From: Lepturacanthus savala
Taxonomy: Eukaryota; Chordata; Actinopteri; Scombriformes; Trichiuridae
Length of the DNA stretch: 64,000 nt
Reading direction: 5' to 3'
NCBI GenBank assembly: GCA_030544235.1
Contig: CM060462.1
Coordinates: 4,718,501-4,782,500, forward strand
Shown here: positions 48,474 to 57,860 of the stretch, piece by piece
Position numbering within the stretch: position 1 is the first letter of the stretch
Layout: each line of letters opens with the position of its first letter
Made by a program: the position numbers and the translations under genes
Notes under the pieces: generated by a model
What the model saw: only the letters and a program-made list of their open reading frames with translations
Told to the model about the DNA's origin: nothing
Databases searched by the model: none

Positions 48474-48842
48474 AACCAGTGGTTTTGTCTTATGGCGTCT
48501 TATAATCAGCAATTTGTAGTTGGTGGAGCAGGGGTTAGCACTGTTGCCTCACAGCAGGAAGGTCACAGGTTCAAGACCTCCTTGGTCCTGGGTCTGGGAC
48601 CTTTCTGTGTGGAGTTTGCATGTTCTCCCCGTGTCTGCGTGGGTTTTCACCAGGTTCTCCGGCTTCCTCCCACAGTCCAAAAACATGCTGAGGTTAATTG
48701 GAGATGCTAAATTGGCTGTAGGTGTGAGTGTATGAGTGAATGGTGTGTGTGCCCCATGATAAGCTGGTGACCATCTGCTGGGACTGGCTCCAGCAGCCCA
48801 CAACCCTGATGAGGAATAAGCAGGTATAGAAGATGAATGAAT
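48474..48842 (+). mobile_element. SINE copy 2 with 47-base MITE flank
   Basis: The SINE body begins at 48521 (GGTGGAGCAGGGGTTAGCAC) and ends in GTATAGAAGATGAATGAATG. The preceding 47 bases (48474-48520, from AACCAGTGGTTTTGTC to TTGTAGT) equal 42239-42285 apart from one base. There they are MITE sequence beside copy 1. The right flank is different, and no target duplication is visible. Confidence 0.75.
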
Positions 48843-49039
48843 GTTAGTAATACATTTTAGTGTCAATTACACCATTTACAAAGGAGACTTTAAAACAGAT
48901 TGCACTGTTCTCTTCCAAGATGGTTGAAAGTAAATGTACTTTAGTCGCTTTACACTAATGGTTTTAAAATCTAAGTTAATTTAAGCTTTATTGATTTGTA
49001 ATAAAAAAACAAGAATCACGAAACCACGAATCCAGCGCA

Positions 49040-49246
49040 GGAGGCATTTTATTTTCCAAGCTTCTGGGGGAGCCCGTGAACGCCGCACAGCCTCCAGCAG
49101 CACTGGTCACGTGACCCCGCAGCAGTCAGGCCATCGTCGGCTTCTTGTCTTTGGCTCCGATGTCGGAGGTGTTTGCGCCTGGAAGAAATGGACTCTGGCG
49201 ATGCACGAATTTGATCATTCAGAGATCCGACCCGCTGAGTCTGTGA
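49040..49246 (+). promoter_or_regulatory. morf4l1 promoter and 5' UTR
   Basis: GC- and CpG-rich island in AT-rich surroundings, without a TATA box, as expected for a housekeeping gene. It contains a perfect palindromic E-box GTCACGTGAC at 49106-49115. The transcription start was not determined. Confidence 0.55.
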
Positions 49247-49286
49247 ATGGCGCCAAAACAGGACCCTAAACCTAAATTTCAAGAAG
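49247..49286 (+). CDS. morf4l1: morf4l1 exon 1
   Basis: ATG at 49247 encodes MAPKQDPKPKFQE(G), identical to the mammalian start. The donor is GAAG|GTCGGT, weaker than consensus but in the conserved place and phase. Confidence 0.95.
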
Positions 49287-52200
49287 GTCGGTACACGATA
49301 ATGCGGCGGATGATTCCCTGCGAGCGTCTGAAGGGGGGCGGGTTTGTTGTTGTTGTTGTTGTTCTTGCTGCTGTAGCTCGACAATAGTGGTCTCCAGGGA
49401 GGGATACCGGGCTCCGGAGCTTTAATTACCGCCGACATATGTGGGTAATTACGTTTAAACGTGCACAAAATGAACCTATATTGCATAAATACACCTTAAA
49501 ATGAAGTGAAAGGTGCACACGACCCGCCCAGGTTAAGCTAAGTGCTGAGCTAGTGTGACACAAAAGACGCTGAAAGCAGCGTGTGTTAGCTCACCTGAAG
49601 CCAGACACCTGCAGCACGTGCTACCCAGACATCAGACGGAACTGTGATCCGGTGTCGGGGTAAAGTTTATGTTTCATAGACTCATACGAGGCTACGCGCT
49701 CTGTAGAGTCTTGAGGTTACCCCTTTAAAATGAGATAAGAGCTTCTTTAATTTCGCCCCTACTTTTTCCTCAATGTACCATTCATATAAATACAGTCCTG
49801 ACATTAAAGCCACGCTTGTTTTCGTCCTGATGGGCTGTTTGTATTCTTCAGTAATTTTCATATAAAAGGATGTTTCTCTCAGAAAACTTCGTCGGACGTG
49901 TATTTTTCTGCTCAACAGCGCCACCACCTCCCATTCACAGGCAGCAGGCGGAACCCGGAATTACACATCCGAAGCAGGTTTTAGGGAGAAATTAGAGGCA
50001 TATTCGACATAAAACACTATTTTTTTTATAGATAAATTGAAGAAAACAAACACAAAAAACAAATGTGGCTTTAAAGGCATGCATTGCATCTTATGATTTG
50101 TACATGTAGGAAAATATAGTGGTGAAATTAAAGGAGTCTGCATCGTATTTTAGGAGGGAAACGGTGAAACTGCAGAATGAGGCAAGCTGCTAGTGTGTGT
50201 TTTCCTCTCAGGTCTCACTCTGCTTCTCTCTCCTCCCAGGTGAACGAGTCCTGTGCTTTCATGGGCCATTGCTATACGAGGCAAAGGTTTGTTTCAACAC
50301 TGAAGCTGTGTTATCAGTCGATTACTAACATTTATACACATTGCGCCCAATGACCGACGCAGGCCTGTGTGTTTTCCTGTCTTACAGTGTGTAAAGAGCA
50401 ACATAAAGGAGAAGCAGATTAAATACTTCATTCATTACAGCGGATGGAACAAAAAGTGAGCTGCGTTCCTTTTAGTTTGTGCTCAAAACCCCTGTATCTT
50501 TCTGAACGAATCGCTGAGTTTATTTCCTGAGATTTCAGGGTGCCTCATGGCTTTTGTGTGTCTCCCACAGCTGGGATGAATGGGTTCCTGAAAGCAGAGT
50601 TCTCAAATATGTGGACAGCAACCTTGCGAAACAAAAAGAGCTTCAGAAGGCCAATCAGTAAGTTTTCTTTTTTTTTTTGAGAGAGTGAATCATCTGTTAC
50701 TATCTAAGATTAGCGATAAAACATCTTTTATTAGACAGTTCTTGTCCCAAAAAGCTTCAGCGTGGGAACCTTCAAGAATCTCATAATTTAAAGTTACCAA
50801 GTACACGAAGCGTTAAAATACAGCTAAAATGTGATTCCTTGAGAAAGTTCTATATAGGGATTATATCAGTTATATCAGTAGGTACTAGTAGATTTCTCAT
50901 AACTCACTGAATGCTTTGCTATGCATTGGACATTAAAGTAATGTTATTGGTGGTGAAGATGCAACCCAGTTACATGTATATGGGTATATATATATATGTA
51001 TAAGGGTATGTATGTATTGCATATGTATATGAATGTGTAGGTCTGTATATACTGAATGCCTTTTATGTGCAGGACCAGTAGTTGTTGCTTTGGTAACCAT
51101 GGAACTGAATAAATAATTTGCAATTGTTTAACCTGAACCAGTAACAGAACATTTATATTAGAAGAAGCAGAACACCACACAAACAGTAAAACACAGTTTT
51201 TCATTTGTTTCATTTTCCTTGTTTCTTCCTCAGGGACCATTATGTTGAGGGAAAGATGAGGGGTTTAGCACCAAGCAAGAAGATTGCTGCTGTGCAGCAG
51301 AAAAATGTTGATCTGTGAGTATCAACGTTGTTTGCTCTCCTCTAATAGTGTGACCTCGATGTGATGATGAAAGCTAACTGTAGGTGGAGGGAAGCAGCAT
51401 AGCAGCTGTTACATCACCCGCCGTTATAATGCTGCTTTTGTCTTTCTAGGAAAGTGAAAAAGGCAAAGCAGAAGAGTAAGTGACATGTTTTTATGTTTTC
51501 TACACGGCATGTTCTCTCACTCACGTTAAGTCGTGTATTTAAACATTATTGAGTTAATTTTCAGATTAAATACTTCTCATATTTAACCTCTTGTCTTTTA
51601 ACGTGGCATAAAGGAGTCATGAGACATCCTGAATATGTTATATCATCTAAAAATACATACACATAGATAGAGATGGGAACTGGTTGTGTAATGATTCTTT
51701 TATCGATTCTAATCAGTAAAAATCTATGTCATGTAACTTACGGACACGGTGGTGCAGGGGTTAGCGCTGTTGCCTCACAGCAAGAAGGTCACAGGTTCAA
51801 GACCTCCTTGGTCCTGGGTCTGGGACCTTTCTGTGTGGAGTTTGCATGTTCTCCCCGTGTTTGCGTGGGTTTTCACCAGGTACTCCAGCTTCCTCCCACA
51901 GTCCAAAAACATGCTGAGGTTAATTGGAGACTCTAAATTGCCCATAGGTGTGTGAGTGTGTGAGTGAATGGTGTGTGTGCCCCACGATTGGCTGGCGACC
52001 ATCTGGGGTGTATCCCTGCCTCTCGCCGGATTGGCTCCAGCAGACCATGTGACCCTTATGAGGAATAAGCAGGTATAGAAAATGACTGACTGACGTAACT
52101 CGATTCCAACGAGCACGACTGGTTTAACACGTCGTAAACAACAATGATACCCACCAGATTCAAAAGCTCCAAAAGTTTGGCTTCACTTTATGAAAAAAGG

Positions 52201-55200
52201 CAACAGACGACTTGCAGTCAATGCAAAATGGACATAACAAATATGCACAAACATGGAATAATATTAAAGGAGTGTCGTGTTTTTGACGCTTCGGAGTGCA
52301 AAAGAATTAATTCTTCATTGTATTTTCAGATTGCACTATGCAGTTTTCCGTCGTATTTGACAGTATTTATCTTTATAGTTATTTTTGAATGCATAGTCAG
52401 CTCATTTCCTTTTAAAAAGGAGATTTTGTTTTATTTCTATTAGGAAAAATGTGTTGTAAGGTCGTGAATTCCAAGTAAACCAACTTTATCCGAATCAAAC
52501 TCCTTTTTTTCCGAAATTAGAATCGATAAAGAATCGTATCGTTAAGCAGTATCAATAATATCAATTCCCATCCCTACACATAGACTAGTTAACTATTGTT
52601 AGCCATTAGCCCTAAAAGCTCTGTCCCATATGTGGATCTGTCCTAATAAAACCTCTAATCCCACATCTGCGTGATGTATAACGCTGTAACGGTGTCGTTT
52701 AGCCCCAGGCCCGGGTGAAGGTACTAGCAGTGGAGAAACGCCACAGGCACCACGGAAGAAGAGGGCTCGGGTTGATCCTACTGTGGAGAGTGTATGTATC
52801 ATCAACTACTGGTTACTATGAAAACATACTAATCTGATTGTGGAGTTAAAAAAAAATCCGTGCAAGGCTTTTGTGAATTTGTGAGTCATGTTTGAAAAAA
52901 GACTGATCATTCAGACAGTGATGAACTGAAGTATTCAACCCAAAAGATCTTTTTACAGAACTCTGTACGTAGAGTTACACTCCAGATAGATTCTTGTGAG
53001 CAGAGAGGGACAAATATAGAGATTTCAATGTAAAGAGAAGAAAGTGGGACCTTGCATTCTGTGTGCGCTGCAAGAAACACAAAATGTTTGCAGACGGCAA
53101 TAAAAATAATCGAATAAATCTGTCTCCCCATGTTTTCAAAAGCTTGATTTAACTTTTATTCTTCAATGGTCACTCATTCACAATCAGATTCATATGTTTA
53201 ATCTGAAATTTTTTAACTCGCTAATTATGGCCTGTCCAATTTGAGTTTTTTGGAACTCAAATTTAGAGGCTAAACATTCAGATACATAATACCAATGTAA
53301 AAAGCAATTTGTGGCTTTTAAATGTCACATTCTGGTAAGATAAATGAATTTTCATAGTAATAAGATGTATGCTAAACCTTAAGAGACTGGTGATTGGCAG
53401 AAAAGGCTCTACTCTGTTCAGCAGTGTGAGATATGAGGAATTATTACTGTCAAGAAAGAAACATGCTTCATTTAGACACATTTAATTTGCATTCAGCAAT
53501 ATGCATCACAAGTGCACTACTCCATGTTACATGATATATTTAGTCGTATGAAGAAAATGTAAATATCAAAACTAAAAGTACATGACGTGAACTGTACTGA
53601 ACTCTGTACTGTTTGTTGTGCTCCCCCCAGGAGGAGATGTTCACCAACCGTGTGGAGGTAAAGGTGAAGATCCCCGAGGAGCTGAAACCCTGGCTGGTGG
53701 ACGACTGGGACCTCATCACCCGACAGAAACAGGTGAACACACACACGCATGTACACACACACACACACACACACCCACACACACACGCAGACCATAGCTC
53801 ATGTGTTTACTGTATGTTTACTTAAGCTCTGCTCTCGCTTCTACAGGAAAGAAAACGTCAATATTTTCAAAATCCATATGTACACCTCCTTTTAAATGTT
53901 ACCAGTGAGAAATTGAAGGATAAAATAAAGATGTTTAGAAAATTCACATAACTATCTGCATCCAGGCAGGTGCTGCAATGGGTGGTGGAGTAGTCACACA
54001 TCAAAGTCAGCCGACGTCATTCTTCACATGCAATATACGATTTAGCATTCACAGTAAATGACACAGTATATTAGGAAAGGCTATATTTGTACCCTGTTAT
54101 TAAGAGTCTCTTAGCCTTTTTCAGGATGTTACAGACAGTGGATAAGATGTGTGTGTTCACATGCCCTTCGGATTGTGATAAGATATTAGTGCAATTATGG
54201 AATATAATGGATCCGAGTCCAATCCGAATGAATCCTACTTGATCTCAGCTGGTAAATTGTCATTGCTGCTCTCAGGATGTTGCTGTAAAACAAATCATTG
54301 AGTTCTTTATGCCCTCTGCTGTCAGCTGTTACATTTCATTTTTTAAATGCTTTTCATGCTTGTACAGCTTAATTGAATAGTGTTTTTTTATGTTATTTAG
54401 GTTTATAGTTGTTATTTATAGGGGGCAGCATATCTCATGAAATATAACTCATATTTATTAATACATTTGATATTGAGGAGATGTTTTCTTCTGTTGCTTC
54501 CAGTTATTTCATCTGCCTGCTAAGAAGAGTGTAGAGACTGTCTTGGAGGACTATGCAAACTATAAGAAGTCAAAAGGAAACTCAGACAATAAGTAAGAAT
54601 CGTTCATCTTGTAATCTTAGCTGTTAGATTGTTCATGCATCAGAAAACCAGAAACCAGACATTTCCTACATTTTCCTGCCACTTTTTGTGCTTTTCCTAT
54701 CTCCCTGTAGTAATATCATGCCATTCTATTCATTTCAGTAGATTTTGAAGATCAACTTGCTGAGACCTGATACTTACAGAGCTAGAACAACATGCAATGA
54801 AAAACTAAATTGTGGTGTTAATGCATGATAGTGGTGATATTTTGCTAGGCTGGTGCATTCATGTGCGTTCAAAATACAGGAAGCAAGGAATTCATAAGCA
54901 TTTGGGGAAAGGATAACTGGTATTAAATGCAAATAATGAGAATTAAATGAATTACACGCTGCATAAAATGTCAGTAATAAAAAAAAAATGATGATCCAAA
55001 AACGAGTGAGACATTTATATGGAATAAATAAAATTCAAATAAATAGAATATTAATTAAAACAAATTAGAACTGTACATCTGCAGAATTTCAAGTCTCAGA
55101 TTATGACATATTTGTTTGTAGAATAAGAGCCAGTTCAGATCAGCCATTTTTATTTTAAATCTGTATAATGTAGTTTTCTTTAAAGTTTCTGCCTTCAGAC

Positions 55201-57860
55201 AAATCCTTGACTTTTCTCCTCTGTCCTCTCAGAGAATATGCAGTGAACGAAGTGGTGTCTGGGATTCGAGAATACTTCAACGTCATGCTGGGTACTCAGC
55301 TGCTTTACAAGTTTGAGAGGCCGCAGTATGCTGAGATGTTGGCGGAGCACCCAGACATGCCCATGTCACTGGTGTACGGAGCGCCGCACCTGCTGCGCCT
55401 GTTTGGTACAAACACAATGAAACCCGCACACACGCATATATGATAATATATAATAACAATAACTTAATTTATGACGTAAACTCAGTTTGAAAACAGTTTA
55501 CTTTACTTTGACACAGCAAAAGCAGGATACTGCTTTGAGACAGTGATGCCAAATAAAGCAAGATGAAATTAAAACCAGGAGACTAATGAATAAAGGAAGA
55601 TACGATTTTGTGGGATAAAAAGTGATCCAATTATCAAAGTGATCATCATCAATTATAAAAATGAACAGGAAAAAAATGGAGGTGATAGAGTTTTGACTTT
55701 TGGTTCATGCCAGACATAAACTGCACCAGTCATAACCAGGTCCAAACCTCCCTTTGGCTTGTTTTCAGAGTTGTTGCATTTCTTTTCAACATTAAATTTA
55801 TATTTTAAATATTTTTTGGGGGAATTTATAGACGGGGGAATAATAATAGAAGGAAATGTCGGGCGGGACATTGATAACCTATTGCTTCTCCTGTTCCCTT
55901 TTTTGGCCATTTGCTTGTATTGTAAAATTGAAATTGTGTGTAATGAAGCCTGAATAAATTAATATATCTGGGGGGAAAAAATCTTCTATTTCATGTAGAA
56001 ATAAGATATATAAACCTTCAGAGAGCCAGTGTGTCATTTACTTTGACACCCCCCCCCCCCCCCCCCCCCGCCGATATTGACATTCACTTTTAATTATAGA
56101 TAATTGAAATAAATTTGGTTTGAAATTTAACATATCACACTCTGTGCAGGGGGAACTCAGCTGGGTATTTAAGATGCGTCACATCATTTAATTACTGGTC
56201 TTAATGGACACCTCTGACTTCACACATCAACAGTCGAGCAGAACATCAGTCAATCCAAAATGATGGAAAACTGTTTGGTTTTCATCGTAGCAACAGGACA
56301 CTTATGTATTTTATCATGTACAGCACATGACGCAAATTGAAATGTGGATTTGATTATGCAAATTGCATGCAAGGATTATACAATTCATAAACTTGAACAA
56401 TTACAAAACACCCAGAAGATTATGAGGAAGATGCTCTGGTCTGTTATTTATTCAGATGTGCCCTCAAATAATCAATCTCATAATCTTTCACAAAGAATCT
56501 TTGTGTGCATGGCGTCTAAAATGTTTATCTTAGATGTCTCCCGTTGTTTCTGCATTATCCCTCACATATCCCCCTCCTCCCCCTCCCCCGACAGTTCGTA
56601 TCGGAGCCATGCTCGCCTACACGCCGCTGGATGAGAAGAGTCTGGCTTTGTTGCTCACTTACCTCCAAGATTTCCTCAAGTAAGGTTTGACTCCCCACCG
56701 CACCACCAGAGACTCCTGTTACATCCACATTCATATTAGTGCAGCCCAAATTCACAAAACAGAAGCCCTGAAATCGATTTTCTGCTGTGGAAAATATCTT
56801 TCTCACCGAGTGACACTCAACAACGTCCAATGTCAGATGGATCCAACATTTGGGTATTTTTAGACTGTGTCTCTGTGCCTGTTCAACCAGCACTGCAGAC
56901 ACGCCACAGATGGTGGAGCTGTTCTTTTGAAAACTGTCAGGTGCCACGCCCATATTCAAAACCTATCTAATTTTTCACCAGGTGCAAATGTCCGATGCTT
57001 CCGCTAAATTTGGTGAGTTTTGGGGTATGTTAAAGCCCCAGAAGGTAATTAATTTGAAAAGAATAGAATAAAACCCTAATAAACCTTAGTATAAAGTAAC
57101 CATCCTTTACAAACCAGTTATTAACCACTGACTAAGTATTAACTATCCAATTAATGCTGTAGATGCATTCCAGAGTATTCACTAACCATTTTACCAGGTA
57201 TTATAATCCTCAGTTATAATAGTCATCGAAATGTTTATGCTGGTTTACAAACCATTAGCCAATGACAATCCTTAAATATGGCTACTATAAAGTGATACCA
57301 CTTAATATAAGAAACAATGAAAAATGAAATGCTTAGAGTTGCAACAGCTAGTTATTAATTGATAATTGTTTTAGTAACTTTTGAAGAAAAGTGTAAAATG
57401 TTTGATTGGTGCAGCTTCCTTAATGTCAAGTTAAGAGAAATACAAAATAAATTACACAAATAAATACCTCCTCTTTGTAAATAGCCAACGGTAAACTCTG
57501 TATTATCCAGTCCAGATGGTGTGGTCGTCCCGTGTCTGTTAATTCCTGCAGAAGAATTAAGAATTGCCCCGTCTAGTCTATTGTTGCATGTCTTTTGGTA
57601 TTAACACTACATGAGACTATAATTCTATTAGATTAATAATCCTTATGAGGAAATAGGGTTGTATTTCACTTTTTTCTAGCAAACCTTATGAACTAAATGT
57701 GACTAAACACAATTTTTATGCAGGCGAAATTGAGACTAAATTTAAAATCCCTGTCATTACTCGTTTTTTACGCAGGTACCTGGTAAAGAATTCATCTACC
57801 CTGTTCAGTGCCACTGACTACGAGGTCGCCCCCCCGGAGTACCACCGCAAGGCTGTGTGA
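49247..57860 (+). CDS. morf4l1: morf4l1 (MRG15), chromatin chromo/MRG protein
   Basis: Twelve exons, 49247-49286, 50240-50286, 50388-50455, 50571-50657, 51234-51314, 51450-51475, 52703-52791, 53631-53732, 54504-54592, 55233-55405, 56595-56679 and 57776-57860, join to 972 bases: 323 aa plus stop, the length of the short human isoform. The chromo-barrel (about 12-60: RVLCFHGPLLYEAK, KYFIHYSGWNKNWDEWVPES) binds methylated H3K36. A basic linker (PRKKRARVDPT) follows. The MRG domain (about 155-320: VKVKIPEELKPWLVDDWDLI, ANYKKSKGNSDNKEYAVNEV, PQYAEMLAEHPDMP) binds PAM14- and MRGBP-type partners in NuA4/TIP60 acetyltransferase and Sin3 deacetylase complexes. The end is EVAPPEYHRKAV, as in mammals. 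No defects were seen. Confidence 0.97.
49287..50239. other. morf4l1 intron 1
   Basis: 953 bp. The first 150 bases are still GC-rich, with a (TTG)n run near 49346-49361. The rest shows no gene or recognised repeat. Confidence 0.85.
50240..50286 (+). CDS. morf4l1: morf4l1 exon 2
   Basis: CTCCCAG|GTGAACGAG to GCAAAG|GTTTGT. It encodes (G)ERVLCFHGPLLYEAK, the first strands of the chromo-barrel. Confidence 0.96.
50388..50455 (+). CDS. morf4l1: morf4l1 exon 3
   Basis: TCTTACAG|TGTGTAAAG to AACAAAAA|GTGAGC. It encodes CVKSNIKEKQIKYFIHYSGW, then NK. It includes the aromatic residues of the chromo cage (Y and W of HYSGWN). Confidence 0.96.
50571..50657 (+). CDS. morf4l1: morf4l1 exon 4
   Basis: TCCCACAG|CTGGGATG to CCAATCA|GTAAGT. 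It encodes (N)WDEWVPESRVLKYVDSNLA, then KQKELQKAN, the end of the chromo-barrel and its helix. Confidence 0.96.
51234..51314 (+). CDS. morf4l1: morf4l1 exon 5
   Basis: TTCCTCAG|GGACCATT to GATCT|GTGAGT. It encodes (Q)DHYVEGKMRGLAPSKKIAA, then VQQKNVD, part of the variable linker. Confidence 0.94.
51450..51475 (+). CDS. morf4l1: morf4l1 exon 6 (26-base micro-exon)
   Basis: CTTTCTAG|GAAAGTG to CAGAAGA|GTAAGT. It encodes (L)KVKKAKQK, a basic stretch. It is supported by phase and by the matching human KTKKNKQK. Confidence 0.9.
51668..52576. mobile_element. Non-autonomous hAT transposon with intact 8-bp target duplication
   Basis: The flanks are the identical 8-mers CACATAGA (51660-51667 and 52577-52584). 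Termini are inverted: TAGAGATGGGAA on the left and TTCCCATCCCTA on the right. Further in, TTTATCGATTCTAAT on the left pairs with ATTAGAATCGATAAA on the right. Between them, 52144-52443 encodes a 99-residue frame with TTCSQCKMDITNMHKHG, a possible remnant of a BED zinc finger. No transposase catalytic domain remains. A SINE (51741-52094) is nested inside. Confidence 0.9.
51741..52094 (+). mobile_element. tRNA-like SINE, copy 3, nested in the hAT element
   Basis: It begins GGACACGGTGGTGCAGGGGT. The body carries GGTTCAAGACC (box B-like), TTTGCATGTTCTCCCCGTGT and TCCAAAAACATGCTGAGGTT, and it ends GGTATAGAAAATGACTGACT. GTAACT stands on both sides (51732-51737 and 52095-52100), a likely short target duplication. 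It lacks the 47-base flank of copies 1 and 2. Confidence 0.8.
52703..52791 (+). CDS. morf4l1: morf4l1 exon 7
   Basis: TCGTTTAG|CCCCAGG to GAGAGT|GTATGT. It encodes (T)PGPGEGTSSGETPQAPRKK, then RARVDPTVES. It contains the basic PRKKRAR nuclear-localisation-like motif. Confidence 0.94.
52792..53630. other. morf4l1 intron 7
   Basis: 839 bp, AT-rich. No gene or recognised repeat. Confidence 0.85.
53631..53732 (+). CDS. morf4l1: morf4l1 exon 8
   Basis: CCCCCCAG|GAGGAGATG to AAACAG|GTGAAC. It encodes EEMFTNRVEVKVKIPEELKP, then WLVDDWDLITRQKQ, the start of the MRG domain. An (AC)n array begins 5 bases after the exon. Confidence 0.97.
53738..53787. repeat. (AC)n array directly after the exon 8 donor
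   Basis: AC units with a few interruptions (GCATGT, CCC, GC) start at intron position +6. Confidence 0.92.
53788..54503. other. morf4l1 intron 8, remainder
   Basis: AT-rich DNA after the (AC)n array. Nothing recognised. Confidence 0.8.
54504..54592 (+). CDS. morf4l1: morf4l1 exon 9
   Basis: GCTTCCAG|TTATTTC to GACAATAA|GTAAGA. It encodes LFHLPAKKSVETVLEDYANY, then KKSKGNSDN, inside the MRG domain. Confidence 0.97.
54593..55232. other. morf4l1 intron 9
   Basis: 640 bp, AT-rich. Nothing recognised. Confidence 0.85.
55233..55405 (+). CDS. morf4l1: morf4l1 exon 10
   Basis: CCTCTCAG|AGAATATG to CTGTTTG|GTACAA. It encodes (K)EYAVNEVVSGIREYFNVML, then GTQLLYKFERPQYAEMLAEH and PDMPMSLVYGAPHLLRLF. 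This is the largest and most conserved block of the MRG domain. Confidence 0.97.
55406..56594. other. morf4l1 intron 10
   Basis: 1.2 kb with a 21-base C run at 56049-56069. The open frame at 56344-56634 runs into exon 11 in another frame and is not coding. Confidence 0.85.
56049..56069. repeat. Poly-C run (21 bases)
   Basis: Uninterrupted C homopolymer, matched in length by the G run at 1552-1572. Confidence 0.95.
56595..56679 (+). CDS. morf4l1: morf4l1 exon 11
   Basis: CCCGACAG|TTCGTATC to CTCAA|GTAAGG. It encodes (V)RIGAMLAYTPLDEKSLALL, then LTYLQDFL. Confidence 0.97.
56680..57775. other. morf4l1 intron 11
   Basis: 1.1 kb. 57060-57310 has repeated TTTACAAACCA/AACCATTA words that look like a decayed repeat. 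57345-57445 resembles a MITE family B end (GAGTTGCAACAGCTAGTTAT, TTAATTGATAATTGTTTTAG). Confidence 0.75.
57776..57860 (+). CDS. morf4l1: morf4l1 exon 12 (last)
   Basis: TTACGCAG|GTACCTGG opens the exon and TGA at 57858-57860 closes it. It encodes (K)YLVKNSSTLFSATDYEVAP, then PEYHRKAV, nearly identical to the mammalian end. Confidence 0.97.

Larger units (their letters stand above)
41467..49246. other. Spacer between the rxfp3-like gene and morf4l1
   Basis: After the receptor 3' UTR (to about 42030) comes a MITE split by a SINE. A (GT)n array, a decayed reverse-transcriptase relic (45.1-46.4 kb), another family A MITE and a second SINE follow. I found no gene. 43100-43700, 43900-45000 and 46650-47750 hold nothing I recognise. 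Confidence 0.7.
51476..52702. other. morf4l1 intron 6 carrying a hAT insertion
   Basis: 1.2 kb, of which 909 bp are a hAT element with a nested SINE (own entries). Without them the intron would be about 310 bp. Confidence 0.9.

Noticed and set aside
52144..52443. 99-codon frame as a new host gene in morf4l1 intron 6
   Set aside because: It lies wholly between the inverted ends of a hAT element with a target duplication, so it is transposon-derived.
56344..56634. Open frame running into morf4l1 exon 11
   Set aside because: It uses a different frame from the conserved exon and crosses the splice acceptor.
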